The translations under genes and the position numbers were made by a program. From Sphingomonas cannabina (lineage in GTDB: Bacteria; Pseudomonadota; Alphaproteobacteria; Sphingomonadales; Sphingomonadaceae): a stretch of 64,000 nt of DNA. The notes under the pieces are model-generated. The model saw only the letters and a program-made list of their open reading frames with translations. It was not told where the DNA came from and ran no database searches. The stretch is taken from positions 3,581,001 through 3,645,000 of the forward strand of contig NZ_CP090059.1 of NCBI RefSeq assembly GCF_021391395.1, in the 5' to 3' direction. Of this stretch, positions 20,127 to 29,564 are shown in pieces (within the stretch, counting starts at the first letter, position 1; every line of letters begins with the position of its first letter).

Positions 20127-22052
20127 ATGGCTGATAAACCCGAGACGCCGTTGCTCGACACGGTGGTGACGCCCACCGACCTGCGCAAGCTCCAGCCCGA
20201 ACAGCTCCGCCAGCTCGCCGACGAGCTGCGCGCCGAGACCATCTCCGCGGTCGGCACGACCGGCGGGCATCTGGGCTCCGGGCTGGGCGTGGTCGAGCTG
20301 ACGGTGGCGATCCATTATGTGTTCGACACGCCCGACGACCGGCTGATCTGGGACGTCGGGCACCAATGCTATCCGCACAAGATCCTGACGGGGCGGCGCG
20401 ACCGCATCCGCACGCTCCGGCAGGGCGGCGGCCTCTCCGGCTTCACCAAGCGGAGCGAGAGCGAGTACGACCCGTTCGGGGCGGCGCACAGCTCGACGTC
20501 GATCTCGGCGGCGCTGGGCTTCGCCACCGCCAACAGGCTGACCGGCGCGCCGGGCAAGGCGATCGCGGTGATCGGCGACGGTGCGATGTCGGCCGGCATG
20601 GCCTATGAGGCGATGAACAACGCCGAGGCCGCGGGCAACCGGCTGGTCGTCATCCTCAACGACAACGACATGTCGATCGCGCCGCCGGTGGGCGGGCTGT
20701 CCGCCTATCTCGCGCGCCTCATCTCCTCGTCCAACTATGTGGGCCTCAGGAGCTTCGCCAAGAAGGCGATCCGCCGCATCTCGCGCCGCGCCTACGACGC
20801 CGCCGCCAAGGCCGAGGAGTTCGCCCGCGGCATGGCGACCGGCGGCACCTTGTTCGAGGAATTGGGCTTCTATTATGTCGGGCCGATCGATGGGCATAAC
20901 CTCGACCATCTGATCCCGGTGCTGGAGAACGTCCGCGACAGCGAGCAGGGGCCGATCCTGGTCCATGTCGTCACCAAGAAGGGCAAGGGCTATGCCCCGG
21001 CCGAGAATGCCGCGGACAAATATCACGGCGTCCAGAAGTTCGACGTCATCACAGGCGCCCAGGCCAAGGCGCCGCCGGGACCACCGAGCTACCAGAACGT
21101 GTTCGGCGAGACGCTGGCTAAGCTCGCCGAGACCGACGAGCGCATCGTGGCGATCACCGCGGCGATGCCGTCGGGCACCGGCGTCGACAAGTTCGCCGCG
21201 GCGCATCCCGACCGCGCGTTCGACGTCGGCATCGCCGAACAGCATGCGGTGACCTTCGCGGCCGGCCTGGCGGCGCAGGGAATGCGCCCGTTCTGCGCGA
21301 TCTACTCGACTTTCCTCCAGCGCGCCTACGACCAGGTGGTCCACGACGTCGCGATCCAGAACTTGCCGGTCCGCTTCGCCATCGACCGCGCCGGCCTCGT
21401 CGGCGCCGACGGGGCGACCCATGCCGGCAGCTTCGACGTCACCTATCTGGCGACGCTGCCCAATTTCGTGGTGATGGCGGCCGCCGACGAGGCCGAGCTG
21501 GTGCACATGACCTACACCGCAGCGCTCCATGACAGCGGGCCGATCGCGGTGCGCTATCCGCGCGGCAGCGGCGTCGGCGTGGCGCTGCCTGCGGTGCCCG
21601 AGCGGCTGGAGATCGGCAAGGGACGCATCGTCCGCGACGGCAAGAAGGTCGCGATCCTCTCGCTCGGCACGCGGCTGGCCGAGGCGCTCAAGGCCGCCGA
21701 TGCGCTCGATGCCAGGGGGCTGTCGACCACGGTCGCGGACCTGCGCTTCGCCAAGCCGCTCGACGAGGCGCTGATCCGCCGTCTGCTCACCACGCATGAG
21801 GTGGCGGTGACGATCGAGGAAGGCGCGATCGGCGGCCTCGGCGCGCATGTCCTGACCTACGCCAGCGACGCCGGGCTGATCGACGCGGGCCTCAAGCTGC
21901 GCACGATGCGCCTGCCCGACCTCTTCCAGGACCAGGACAAGCCCGAGCTCCAATATGACGAGGCGCGGCTCAACGCCGAGCATATCGTGGACACGGTGTT
22001 GGCGGCACTGAGGCACAACAGCGGCGGCGTAGTCGAGGGTGCGCGGGCCTGA
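20127..22052 (+). CDS. dxs: 1-deoxy-D-xylulose-5-phosphate synthase
   Basis: 641 aa, full length. It condenses pyruvate and glyceraldehyde-3-phosphate to DXP in the MEP isoprenoid pathway (also feeding thiamine and pyridoxal). The thiamine-diphosphate motif is [17 protein letters not shown] (around residue 150), with [18 protein letters not shown] near the N-terminus and the transketolase pyrimidine-domain [17 protein letters not shown]. Sphingomonads need this pathway for carotenoids and quinones. A regulator-like gene overlaps its 3' end. Confidence 0.98.
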   Translation: MADKPETPLLDTVVTPTDLRKLQPEQLRQLADELRAETISAVGTTGGHLGSGLGVVELTVAIHYVFDTPDDRLIWDVGHQCYPHKILTGRRDRIRTLRQGGGLSGFTKRSESEYDPFGAAHSSTSISAALGFATANRLTGAPGKAIAVIGDGAMSAGMAYEAMNNAEAAGNRLVVILNDNDMSIAPPVGGLSAYLARLISSSNYVGLRSFAKKAIRRISRRAYDAAAKAEEFARGMATGGTLFEELGFYYVGPIDGHNLDHLIPVLENVRDSEQGPILVHVVTKKGKGYAPAENAADKYHGVQKFDVITGAQAKAPPGPPSYQNVFGETLAKLAETDERIVAITAAMPSGTGVDKFAAAHPDRAFDVGIAEQHAVTFAAGLAAQGMRPFCAIYSTFLQRAYDQVVHDVAIQNLPVRFAIDRAGLVGADGATHAGSFDVTYLATLPNFVVMAAADEAELVHMTYTAALHDSGPIAVRYPRGSGVGVALPAVPERLEIGKGRIVRDGKKVAILSLGTRLAEALKAADALDARGLSTTVADLRFAKPLDEALIRRLLTTHEVAVTIEEGAIGGLGAHVLTYASDAGLIDAGLKLRTMRLPDLFQDQDKPELQYDEARLNAEHIVDTVLAALRHNSGGVVEGARA

Positions 22053-22848
22053 CGAAGTCGATCTCGGCCGGCTGAATCAAGCCGAGCGCGAGGCGCTCGG
22101 CCTGCTCGGCGAGGGCCATACCGCCAAGAGCATCGCCGCTCTGACCGGCCGCTCGGTCGGCGCGGTCAACGAGCGGCTGCGCGAGGCCCGCCGCAAGACC
22201 GGAGTCGGCAGCAGCCGCGAGCTGGCGCGGCTTCTGAAGGCACAAGAAAATCGGGACGAGCAAATCGGGGTAGCTGGATCAGACCGAGGCGGAGCATCGA
22301 CGCCGTCGGAAGCTGCCGCGGCAGGCGCGGAAAGCAGGAATCGACGGAGCATCTATCTCATGGCAGGCATCGGGACGATCTTGCTTGGCGCAACTGGGTT
22401 GGCTCTTGCGATCGGCACATCTCACCAGCCGTCACCCTTCCAGCTTCCTATCGCACCTGCAGATCAGGATACCGGCGAGCTCGCGCCGCTTTACAAGGAA
22501 AGCCCCAGCCCGGGGCATTGGCATACGCTGGTTAAAGCTGAAACCCGTGACGAGCGCTGGGCTCCTGAAGCCGAAGAGGCTCTGCGCGCCCACTATGCCG
22601 CAATTCCCGATCTCGACACGCCGCAGCACAAGCTGACGGTATACTGCGCAAAATCGCTATGTGAGGTTACAGCGGTGCTGAACAGCGATCCGGGGCAAGA
22701 GATCGGCAGAACCATGGTCGTCGTTCAAAAGCGCTCGCTGGAAAAACCGGCCGATCTGGCGCTCACCAATCGCTTTGTCGGCTTCAGAGCATCCGCCGAG
22801 CGATCCCAGCAGACCTTGTTTGCTGCATATTGGCAGCGAGGAAACTGA
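22039..22848 (+). CDS. LuxR-type HTH protein with one membrane segment
   Basis: 269 aa, GTG start overlapping the dxs end by 14 nt. Residues 10-65 form a GerE/LuxR-like HTH ([22 protein letters not shown]...). A membrane helix ([21 protein letters not shown]) lies near residues 105-125, followed by a roughly 140-residue extracytoplasmic part with two cysteines close together (YCAKSLCEV). This arrangement suggests a membrane-tethered regulator. Neither ligand nor target is evident. Confidence 0.72.
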   Translation: MRGPDEVDLGRLNQAEREALGLLGEGHTAKSIAALTGRSVGAVNERLREARRKTGVGSSRELARLLKAQENRDEQIGVAGSDRGGASTPSEAAAAGAESRNRRSIYLMAGIGTILLGATGLALAIGTSHQPSPFQLPIAPADQDTGELAPLYKESPSPGHWHTLVKAETRDERWAPEAEEALRAHYAAIPDLDTPQHKLTVYCAKSLCEVTAVLNSDPGQEIGRTMVVVQKRSLEKPADLALTNRFVGFRASAERSQQTLFAAYWQRGN

Positions 22849-22880
22849 AAGCGAGTCGCGCGGTGCCAACCACCCGATGG

Positions 22881-23528
22881 TTACAAGGCAGGCCGTTCCT
22901 CCGCCAGCGAGGCCGTCAGCGCCGCCTTCGCCGCAGCGGGGGTCTTAGGGGCATCGCCGCGCGCGGTGTCGATCAATCGGTCGAGCAGCCCCTGCCCTTC
23001 CGCCCAGTCGCCGATGCCGCTCGCGGCGTTGATGTGGCCCTGACAGCCGATGTCGACGAAATGGCTGCCCCATTGTCCAGCGAGCGCTCGTGCGCGCCCG
23101 AGATCGATCCACGGATCGTCGCGGCTCGCGACCAGGATCGACGGAAACGGCAGCACGTTCGCCGGCGCAGGCGCGAAGCCCGAGAGCTCCTCCGGCGCGT
23201 CGGTACGATCGACATCGGCCGGCGCCACCAGCAGCGCACCCGCGACCGGCCAGCCGTAGGGCTGACCCGAAAGCTCTGCCCACCACGCCACCGCCTGACA
23301 GCCGAGCGAATGCGCGACCAGCACCACCGGCGCGCGGGCGGTACGGATCGCCTGGTCGAGCTTGGTCACCCAGCTGTTGCGATGCGGCCGGTCCCACATG
23401 CCGAGATCGACCCGCACCGTATCATGGCGCGAGCGCTCCCACAGGCTCTGCCAGTGGCTGGGACCGCTGTTGTTGAGCCCGGGCACCGTCAGGATCGTCG
23501 GCGACGAGGCCTCGGAGAAATGCGCCAT
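22881..23528 (-). CDS. RBBP9/YdeN-like serine hydrolase
   Basis: 215 aa alpha/beta hydrolase. TVPGLNNSGPSHWQSLWE is the conserved N-terminus of the RBBP9/YdeN family; the nucleophile is the Ser of AHSLGC; Asp in VASRDDPW and His in CQGHINAASG complete the triad. Members are small esterases or lipases with unclear substrates. Convergent with the LuxR-type gene. Confidence 0.9.
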   Translation of the reverse strand: MAHFSEASSPTILTVPGLNNSGPSHWQSLWERSRHDTVRVDLGMWDRPHRNSWVTKLDQAIRTARAPVVLVAHSLGCQAVAWWAELSGQPYGWPVAGALLVAPADVDRTDAPEELSGFAPAPANVLPFPSILVASRDDPWIDLGRARALAGQWGSHFVDIGCQGHINAASGIGDWAEGQGLLDRLIDTARGDAPKTPAAAKAALTASLAEERPAL

Positions 23529-23698
23529 CCTGTCTCTCCCATCGGGGTGGGGGAGAGGCCGGACGGCGCTCTAGGGGACGCCGCACGACGACTCCACCCG
23601 GAACCGGAATATATTCCTACTGAATAAGTAGGCAATAGCCGCTGCGCCCATCGGAGGTCCGGTTGCGACGATCCGCCGAAGCGTCCAAAGCATGCGTC

Positions 23699-24442
23699 AT
23701 GGTCAAACATCGCGCCGATCAGCTGCTCGTCGATCGCGGATTCGCGGAAAGCCGCACGCGCGCCCAGGCGCTGATCATGGCGGGCCTCGTCTTCGCCGGC
23801 GACCGTAAGGTCGAGAAGCCGGGCCAGGCGCTGCCGGAGGACGCCGCGATCGAGGTGCGCGGGCGCGACCACCCATGGGTGTCGCGCGGGGGGATCAAGC
23901 TTGCGCATGGGTTCGACCATTTCGGCTGGGACGTGACCGGCGCGGTGGCGATCGACGTGGGATCGTCGACCGGAGGCTTCACTGACGTGTTGCTGACCCG
24001 AGGCGCCGCCCGGGTCTATGCGGTCGATTCGGGCACCAACCAGCTCGCCTGGAAGCTGCGCCAGGATCCGCGCGTGATCGTCCACGAGCAGACCAGTGCG
24101 CGCGTGCTGACCCCGGCGCATATCCCCGAGCTGGTCGACCTGATCGTATGCGACGCGAGCTTCATCGGCCTGTCCAAGGTGCTGGAGGTGCCGCTCGGCT
24201 TCACCGGACCGGAGGCCCGCGCGATGGCATTGATCAAGCCCCAGTTCGAAGCAGGGCGCGACGAGGTCGGCAAGGGCGGCGTGGTGCGCGACCCGGCAGT
24301 GCACGCCCGCGTCTGCGACGAGGTCGCCGCCTGGTTCGAGACGCAGGGCTGGCGGGTCGAAGGGGTGACGCCGAGCCCGATTACCGGGCCCGAAGGCAAC
24401 GTCGAGTTCTTGATCGCCGCGATCAGGGCGAATCCAAGCTGA
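23699..24442 (+). CDS. tlyA: TlyA family rRNA 2'-O-methyltransferase / hemolysin
   Basis: 247 aa from the ATG at 23699, after which the S4-like RNA-binding domain starts (RADQLLVDRGFAESRTRAQALIMAGLV, residues 4-62). The FtsJ-like methyltransferase domain follows: SAM motif AIDVGSSTGGFTDVLL and the catalytic-type K-D-K-E elements (RGGIKL, CDASF, LIKPQFE). TlyA proteins methylate ribosomal RNA in some bacteria; the hemolysin label is historical. Confidence 0.9.
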   Translation: MVKHRADQLLVDRGFAESRTRAQALIMAGLVFAGDRKVEKPGQALPEDAAIEVRGRDHPWVSRGGIKLAHGFDHFGWDVTGAVAIDVGSSTGGFTDVLLTRGAARVYAVDSGTNQLAWKLRQDPRVIVHEQTSARVLTPAHIPELVDLIVCDASFIGLSKVLEVPLGFTGPEARAMALIKPQFEAGRDEVGKGGVVRDPAVHARVCDEVAAWFETQGWRVEGVTPSPITGPEGNVEFLIAAIRANPS

Positions 24443-24458
24443 TCGGAATCACCCATCG

Positions 24459-24545
24459 CGTTCGCCCTGAGCTTGGCGAAGGGCCGTCCTTTCTCTTGCC
24501 GCCGCCCGAAGAAGGACGGTGCTTCGACAAGCTCAGCACGAACGG
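24459..24545. repeat. Intergenic imperfect inverted repeat
   Basis: Left arm 24459-24491 and right arm 24512-24545 are near-complements, sharing the core GAGCTTG-CGAAG and AAGGACGG. This looks like a family of dispersed repeats frequent in sphingomonads. It lies in the 205-bp gap between tlyA and tspO, where no gene is visible. Confidence 0.7.
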
Positions 24546-24647
24546 AATTGTGGATCGTTCTTGGCCAGCATCATGCAACGATCGCGTTTGTTCCCCGTCC
24601 TGATCCTCGATAAGAGGTGCGCCCCGGGGGGAGCGAAGGGGCAGGCA

Positions 24648-25202
24648 ATGAGCGAGATCGCGTCGAAGGGACAGCTCCGGGCATCCTATCTACGCTGGGC
24701 GATGGTGACGGTGCCGCTGATCCTGCTGCTGGGCTTCGCCTCCGGCCGGCTGGCGCCGAGCGGCGACGACAACCGCTGGTTCGCCGCCCTAGCCAAGCCG
24801 GGGTTCATGCCGTCCAATGCCGTCTTCCCGATCGCCTGGACCCTGCTCTACGTGCTGCTGGGGCTGGCACTCGCGCTGGTGATCAACGCGCGCGGATCGC
24901 GCCTGCGCGGCCCTGCCCTCGCACTGTTCGCGATACAGATGGCGGCAAACCTCGTCTGGCCGCCGCTGTTCTTCGGCCTGCACAAGGTCGGCGCGTCGGT
25001 GATCCTGCTCGCGCTGCTGCTGGTGCTGGCCGCCGCGACCGCCTGGCTGTTCCGGCGCGTGCGCGCGGCGGCGGGCGCGCTGATGGTCCCTTATCTGCTG
25101 TGGCTCGCCTTCGCGCTGGCGCTGATCGTCGAGGTGGACCGGCTCAACCCCGGCGCGGAAACCCTTGTGCCGGGCGGCGACACCACCCAAATTGTAATCT
25201 GA
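24648..25202 (+). CDS. tspO: TspO/MBR family tryptophan-rich sensory protein
   Basis: 184 aa with five hydrophobic segments. ALAKPGFMPSNAVFPIAWTLLYVLLG matches the conserved TspO loop and second helix (P-x-W-x-x-L-Y), and AANLVWPPLFFG and an acidic-residue region near the end are also family features. TspO proteins bind porphyrins and influence tetrapyrrole traffic. The start is the ATG at 24648 after a GGGG-rich leader. Confidence 0.9.
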   Translation: MSEIASKGQLRASYLRWAMVTVPLILLLGFASGRLAPSGDDNRWFAALAKPGFMPSNAVFPIAWTLLYVLLGLALALVINARGSRLRGPALALFAIQMAANLVWPPLFFGLHKVGASVILLALLLVLAAATAWLFRRVRAAAGALMVPYLLWLAFALALIVEVDRLNPGAETLVPGGDTTQIVI

Positions 25203-25220
25203 TTTAAGGATTTGAGACCC

Positions 25221-25520
25221 GTGCAAAGCGAAAACCGCATCTTCGACGATTTCGTGAAGTTCGTGAACGGCGCCGCCGGCACCTTCGCCGGCGTGGCGCG
25301 CGAGGCGGAAGGCACCGCGCGCGAGCGTGCCCGCGAATGGATCGGCGGGCTCGATTTCGTCAGCCGCGACGAGTTCGAGGCGGTGAAGGCCATGGCGGCG
25401 GCCGCCCGCGACGAAGCCGATGCGCTGCGCGCGCGGCTCGACAAGCTCGAAGCCGCAGCCGCCACCTCGCCGGCCGCGCCCAAGGCTACAAAGGCACCCA
25501 GGGCACCAAAGGCGGGCTGA
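25221..25520 (+). CDS. UbiK-like accessory factor (BMFP domain)
   Basis: 99 aa from GTG at 25221 (AAGGA 10 nt upstream; an in-frame TTG at 25212 is too close to that SD). QSENRIFDDFVKFVNGAAGTFAGV is the amphipathic N-terminus of the BMFP/UbiK family, followed by a coiled coil (residues 50-85) and an Ala/Lys/Pro tail. UbiK assists ubiquinone biosynthesis complexes at the membrane in other proteobacteria. Confidence 0.85.
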   Translation: MQSENRIFDDFVKFVNGAAGTFAGVAREAEGTARERAREWIGGLDFVSRDEFEAVKAMAAAARDEADALRARLDKLEAAAATSPAAPKATKAPRAPKAG

Positions 25521-25615
25521 CGCATTTTTTCCACAGCTTTATGGAGCGCGGCGTCTTGTGCGCCGCAGCGCCGGACGGCAGGGTCTCGGCCGGGCAATGC
25601 TCGGCGGGAGGGGTG

Positions 25616-26119
25616 ATGCTCGACGAAGTTGAAGACGGATCGGACGGCGAAGCCCCGATCGAGATGCTCGAACGCTATTACGCCGCGCACGGGTGGAACC
25701 ACGAGCGCGACGAGGACGAGATCGTCGCCAAGGTCAAGGGCAGCTGGACCGAATATGAGCTCCGCGCGGTCTGGCGTGCGGAGGACGGCGTGCTCCAGTT
25801 CCTGTGCTTCCCCGACGTGCGCGTGGCCGACGAGCGCCGCGCGGCGATCTACGAGGCGATCGGCCTGGTCAACGAGCAGCTCTGGATCGGCCATTTCGAG
25901 CTATGGTCGTCGAGCGGCATCCTGCTGTTCCGCCATGCCGCGATGATCGATGGCGACGACGGCGCGACGATGACGCTGGGCGCGGCCGAGCTGCTCGTCG
26001 AGAGCGCGATCGACGAGTGCGAACGCTTCTATCCCGTGTTCCAGTTCGTGCTGTGGGGCGGCAAGACCCCGCGCGAGGCGATCGCCGCGGCGCTGATCGA
26101 GACGCAGGGCGAGGCATGA
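25616..26119 (+). CDS. YbjN domain-containing protein
   Basis: 167 aa from an ATG with GGGAGGGG just upstream. The DEDEIVAKVKGSWTEYELRAVWRAEDGVLQFLCFPD core and the later WIGHFELWSSSGILLFRHA and CERFYPVFQFVLWGGK segments fit the YbjN-like fold, related to type III chaperone-like proteins. Function is unknown. Its stop overlaps the proC start (ATGA); this pairing is common in Sphingomonadales. Confidence 0.88.
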   Translation: MLDEVEDGSDGEAPIEMLERYYAAHGWNHERDEDEIVAKVKGSWTEYELRAVWRAEDGVLQFLCFPDVRVADERRAAIYEAIGLVNEQLWIGHFELWSSSGILLFRHAAMIDGDDGATMTLGAAELLVESAIDECERFYPVFQFVLWGGKTPREAIAAALIETQGEA

Positions 26120-26919
26120 CCGCCCTCCGCCGGCTGTGGCTGGTCGGATGCGGCAATATGGCGGGTGCGATGCTGGACGGCTGGATCGCCGCGGGCGCGG
26201 TCGATCCGGCGCAGGTGTTCGTCGTCAACCGCCAGGATCGCGCGCTGCCCGCCGGCGTGCGCCAGGGCCGCGCCTTCCCCGACGGGCCGCTGCCCGATGC
26301 GGTGATGCTGGGCATGAAGCCCTTCCAGATCGACGAGATCGCTGCGGCGCACGGGGAGCGCATCGCCGGTGTACCCTTGCTCATCTCGATCCTCGCCGGG
26401 GTCGAGGAGGCGACGCTGGCGCGGAAGTTCGACGCCGGCGCGGTGGTGCGCGCGATGCCCAACCTGCCGGTCGCGATCGGCAAGGGGGTGGTCGGCCTCG
26501 CCAGCAACAGCGCCGATGCGGAGCAGCGTAAGGCGGTCGACACGCTGATGGCGCCGCTCGGCCTGGTCGAATGGGTCGAGGAGCGGCTGTTCGATGTCGT
26601 TGCCGCGGTGGCTGGCAGCGGGCCGGGGTTCGTCTATCGCTTCATCGACGCGCTCGCCGATGCCGGCACGGCGATGGGCTTCGCGCCGGAGCAGGCGCAG
26701 CGGCTGGCGGTGGCGACGGTCGAGGGATCGGGCTTGCTCGCCGCCGCGGCGGACGTGCCGCCATCGGTGCTCGCCGACCGCGTCGCCTCCCCCCGCGGAT
26801 CGACCCGCGAGGGCTATGCCGTACTCGACAAGGACGATGCGCTGAAGACGCTGATCCGCGAGACGATCGCAGCTGCCGTGCGCCGCAACGGCGAGATGGC
26901 GGCGGAGGCGCGGGGATAG
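26116..26919 (+). CDS. proC: Pyrroline-5-carboxylate reductase
   Basis: 267 aa. It reduces pyrroline-5-carboxylate to proline with NAD(P)H. The Rossmann motif is WLVGCGNMAGAML at residues 8-20; the C-terminal signature is GSGPGFVYRFIDALADAGTAMGF with the later VASPRGSTREGYAVL, which holds the catalytic Ser/Thr region. Translationally coupled to the YbjN gene. Confidence 0.96.
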   Translation: MTALRRLWLVGCGNMAGAMLDGWIAAGAVDPAQVFVVNRQDRALPAGVRQGRAFPDGPLPDAVMLGMKPFQIDEIAAAHGERIAGVPLLISILAGVEEATLARKFDAGAVVRAMPNLPVAIGKGVVGLASNSADAEQRKAVDTLMAPLGLVEWVEERLFDVVAAVAGSGPGFVYRFIDALADAGTAMGFAPEQAQRLAVATVEGSGLLAAAADVPPSVLADRVASPRGSTREGYAVLDKDDALKTLIRETIAAAVRRNGEMAAEARG

Positions 26920-27022
26920 ACCCCGCTACTGTTGGAATACCATTGGATGTGACCGCGCGGGGGAACGCGACCGCGTCGCCGAGGGTTCTAGCCGCTGAAC
27001 CCAATCCAGCGGAGGAATCCCG

Positions 27023-27625
27023 ATGGCGACCACCAGTGCGTCCCGCAGCCGCAGCACTTCGAGCCAGAAGAACGGCGGCAGCTCGTCCAATCTCGGCACG
27101 CTCGCCGGCGTCGGCGCCGCGGGTATGGCGCTCGGCATGCTGGCGATGCTCGCGCGCAAGGCAGTGGTGCAGGCGCCGACCCTGCTCGCGGGCGAATGGG
27201 ACCAGGCCCTCGCGGCCGAGCACAAGGCGGTGCTCAAGCTGTTCGACGCGCTGGAGGCGACCGAAAGCCGCAACACCAGCAAGCGCGCGATCCTGCTCTC
27301 TCAGCTCAAGCATTCGCTCGCCAAGCACGCGCTGGAGGAGGAGAATGTGATCTACCCCGCGCTGCGCGAAGCCGGCGAGGTCGAGGCCGCCGACGAGCTC
27401 AACAAGGAGCACGGCTACATCAAGCAATATCTCTACGAGCTCGAGAACATGCCGAACGACAGCCCGGATTACTTGACGACGGTCCGCAGGTTCCGCAGCG
27501 AGATCGAGGAGCATATCGCCGAGGAGGAAAACCAGCTGTTCCCCTCGCTCAAGGCCAAGCTCAGCGAGGAAAAGAACAAGCTGCTGACCGCGGCGATGAA
27601 CAAGGAAGGGTTCAAGCTGGCCTAA
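27023..27625 (+). CDS. Hemerythrin HHE domain protein
   Basis: 200 aa. A low-complexity Ser-rich start and a hydrophobic stretch (GTLAGVGAAGMALGMLAMLARKAV, residues 29-52) precede a hemerythrin-like four-helix bundle with LAAEHKAVLKLFDAL, LSQLKHSLAKHALEEENVIYPALRE and EIEEHIAEEENQLFP, giving the His/Glu ligands of a di-iron site. The hydrophobic segment may anchor it to the membrane. The likely role is oxygen, NO or iron handling. SD is GGAGG before the ATG. Confidence 0.92.
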   Translation: MATTSASRSRSTSSQKNGGSSSNLGTLAGVGAAGMALGMLAMLARKAVVQAPTLLAGEWDQALAAEHKAVLKLFDALEATESRNTSKRAILLSQLKHSLAKHALEEENVIYPALREAGEVEAADELNKEHGYIKQYLYELENMPNDSPDYLTTVRRFRSEIEEHIAEEENQLFPSLKAKLSEEKNKLLTAAMNKEGFKLA

Positions 27626-27634
27626 CTCCCCAAA

Positions 27635-27659
27635 GCTCCTCCCCGGCACGGGGAGGAGC
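27635..27659. terminator. Strong hairpin between convergent genes
   Basis: A perfect 10-bp stem, GCTCCTCCCC/GGGGAGGAGC, with a 5-nt loop, between the hemerythrin and MarR stop codons. There is no U tract, so bidirectional termination is possible but unproven. Confidence 0.5.
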
Positions 27660-27669
27660 CTCGTCAGCC

Positions 27670-28140
27670 CTACCGCCCCAGCAGCTTCCCCCGGTCGCGC
27701 GCCGGCACCAGCCCTTCGAGCACGCCCCAGAAGCCGCCGACCGCCTCCTGCCCCGCGCGCGAATAGGCCTCCGCCATGCGTGTACTGAGCGCCTGGAACA
27801 ATCGCGCCTCGATCGCGGCGCCCTCGACGGTAAGCCGCAGCAGACGCTGGCGGCGGTCACGATCGCCGGGACGGCTCTCGACCAGGCCGCGTTTGGTGAG
27901 ATCGGCAAGCACGCGGGCAAGCGATTGCTTGGTGACCGCGAGCAACGTCAGCAATTCGCCGACGCTGAGGTTCGGCCGCCGCGCGATGAAATAGAGTGCC
28001 CGCTGGTGCGCGCGGCCAAGGTCATGCTCCTCCAGCGCCAGGTCGATCGCGCGGGTCAGCTGGCCATAGCCGAAGAACAGCAGTTCGATCCCGCGGCGGA
28101 TCTCGGGCTCGGTCAGGAACAGGGGCGAAGCGGTGGCCAT
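27670..28140 (-). CDS. MarR family transcriptional regulator
   Basis: 156 aa from ATG at 28140. The winged HTH reads ALYFIARRPNLSVGELLTLLAVTKQSLARVLADLTKRGLVESRPGDRDRR in pieces, with the D-x-R-D-R-R wing. Divergent from ilvE with only 52 bp between starts, so both promoters overlap and the regulator may control ilvE as well as itself. Confidence 0.9.
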   Translation of the reverse strand: MATASPLFLTEPEIRRGIELLFFGYGQLTRAIDLALEEHDLGRAHQRALYFIARRPNLSVGELLTLLAVTKQSLARVLADLTKRGLVESRPGDRDRRQRLLRLTVEGAAIEARLFQALSTRMAEAYSRAGQEAVGGFWGVLEGLVPARDRGKLLGR

Positions 28141-28192
28141 GTTGACCCCATCTGGCACCTCTCCTACTCGGCTGGCAACCGATGGAGCCGAG

Positions 28193-29284
28193 ATGACCGC
28201 GCAACCCCTGTTCGCCTTCGAACCCACCGCCACGCCGACCTCCGCCAACGAGCGCGCCTCGCGCCTCGCCGATCCGGGATTCGGCCGCGTCTTCACCGAT
28301 CACATGGCGGTGGCGCGCTGGTCGGCGGACAAGGGCTGGCACGATGCGAAGATCGTCGCGCGCGCGCCGCTGAGCTTCGATCCGGCGACCGCGGTGCTCC
28401 ATTATGCGCAGGAGATCTTCGAGGGTCTCAAGGCCTATCGCACCGCCGACGGCGGCATCACGCTGTTCCGCCCGCAGGCGAACGCGGCGCGCTTCCGCAA
28501 CTCGGCGCGCCGCATGGCGATGGCGGAGCTGCCCGAGGAGATGTTCGTCGCCTCCTGCCGCGAGCTTGTGGCGATCGAGCGCGACTGGATTCCCGAAGGC
28601 GACGAAGGTGCCCTGTATCTGCGCCCCTTCATGATCGCGAGCGAGGTGTTCCTGGGGGTGAAGCCCTCGGCCGAGTATCTCTATTGCGTGCTCGCCTCCT
28701 CGGTCGGCGCCTATTGGAAGGGTGGGGTCAAGGCGGTGTCGCTGTGGGTGAGCCACGACTATACCCGCGCCGCGCCCGGCGGCACCGGCGACGCCAAGTG
28801 CGGCGGCAATTACGCGAGCAGCCTCGCCGCCCAGGCCGAGGCGATCCGCCACGGCTGCGACCAGGTGGTGTTCCTCGACGCGGCCGAGCGCCGCTATGTC
28901 GAGGAGCTGGGCGGCATGAACATCTTTTTCGTCTTCGCCGACGGCAGCCTGGCGACGCCGCCGCTGACCGGCACGATCCTGCCCGGCATCACGCGCGATT
29001 CGATCATCCAGCTCGCCCGCGACGAAGGGCTGACGGTACGCGAGGAACTCTATTCGATCGACCAGTGGCGCGAGGACGCTGCGTCGGGCAAGCTGACCGA
29101 GGCCTTCGCCTGCGGCACCGCCGCGGTGGTGACGCCGATCGGCAAGTTCTCGGGCCCCGGCTACGAGGTGACGATCGGCAGCGGCGGCACCGGTCAGACC
29201 ACGGCGCGGCTGCTGCGCCGCCTGTCCGACATCCAGCGCGGCCGCGCACCCGACCCGCACGACTGGATCGACCGGCTGGCTTGA
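28193..29284 (+). CDS. ilvE: Branched-chain amino acid aminotransferase
   Basis: 363 aa from ATG at 28193 (an earlier in-frame ATG at 28133 would overlap the divergent MarR gene). A class IV PLP enzyme making leucine, isoleucine and valine from their keto acids. HYAQEIFEGLKAYR is the characteristic N-terminal motif; KCGGNYASSLAAQAEA holds the PLP-lysine region preceding YVEELGGMNIFFV; CGTAAVVTPIG is the conserved C-terminal segment. Confidence 0.95.
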   Translation: MTAQPLFAFEPTATPTSANERASRLADPGFGRVFTDHMAVARWSADKGWHDAKIVARAPLSFDPATAVLHYAQEIFEGLKAYRTADGGITLFRPQANAARFRNSARRMAMAELPEEMFVASCRELVAIERDWIPEGDEGALYLRPFMIASEVFLGVKPSAEYLYCVLASSVGAYWKGGVKAVSLWVSHDYTRAAPGGTGDAKCGGNYASSLAAQAEAIRHGCDQVVFLDAAERRYVEELGGMNIFFVFADGSLATPPLTGTILPGITRDSIIQLARDEGLTVREELYSIDQWREDAASGKLTEAFACGTAAVVTPIGKFSGPGYEVTIGSGGTGQTTARLLRRLSDIQRGRAPDPHDWIDRLA

Positions 29285-29330
29285 GGCTTTCTTTCGGAGG
29301 CGCGACCCTCTAAGGGCCTGCGCTTCCCGC

Positions 29331-29405
29331 TGGGGCGTCGCCAAGTGGTAAGGCAACGGTTTTTGGTACCGTCATTCGCAGGTTCGAATCCTGCCGCCCC
29401 AGCCA
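29331..29405 (+). tRNA. tRNA-Gln (TTG)
   Basis: A 7-bp acceptor stem (TGGGGCG with CGCCCCA), D arm, anticodon stem ACGGT/ACCGT with the 7-nt loop TTTTGGT giving anticodon TTG, a GTTCGAAT T loop, discriminator G and encoded CCA (29403-29405). It reads Gln CAA codons. The integrase gene follows 160 bp downstream, so the 3' end is the probable attachment site of the element. Confidence 0.95.
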
Positions 29406-29474
29406 ACCGAGTCCTCTAGATTCGGTTCCAGTGCAGTGACTTACGATAAAAATCGACACGCTGTCAGCTCGACC

Positions 29475-29532
29475 CGGCTAGCCTCGGCTAGACTGGATTC
29501 GACGGCTATTTTGTCATGATTTTTGTCATGAT
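29475..29532 (+). repeat. Short direct repeats upstream of the integrase
   Basis: TTTTGTCATGAT occurs twice in exact tandem (29509-29520 and 29521-29532). Just upstream CGGCTAG occurs twice 10 bp apart (29475-29481, 29485-29491). Located between the attachment site and the integrase start, they are candidate arm-type sites for the integrase or AlpA-like protein, or operators of the int promoter. Confidence 0.6.
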
Positions 29533-29564
29533 TTTATCTGCCCGGGAGCCGGCCGGAGTCGGTT

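Noticed and set aside
20124..22016. Long minus-strand open frame opposite dxs
   Set aside because: Shadow frame produced by GC-rich codon structure of dxs.
19443..24545. Repeats as a possible CRISPR array
   Set aside because: Each is a single inverted-repeat pair with no regularly spaced direct repeats; no cas genes in the window.
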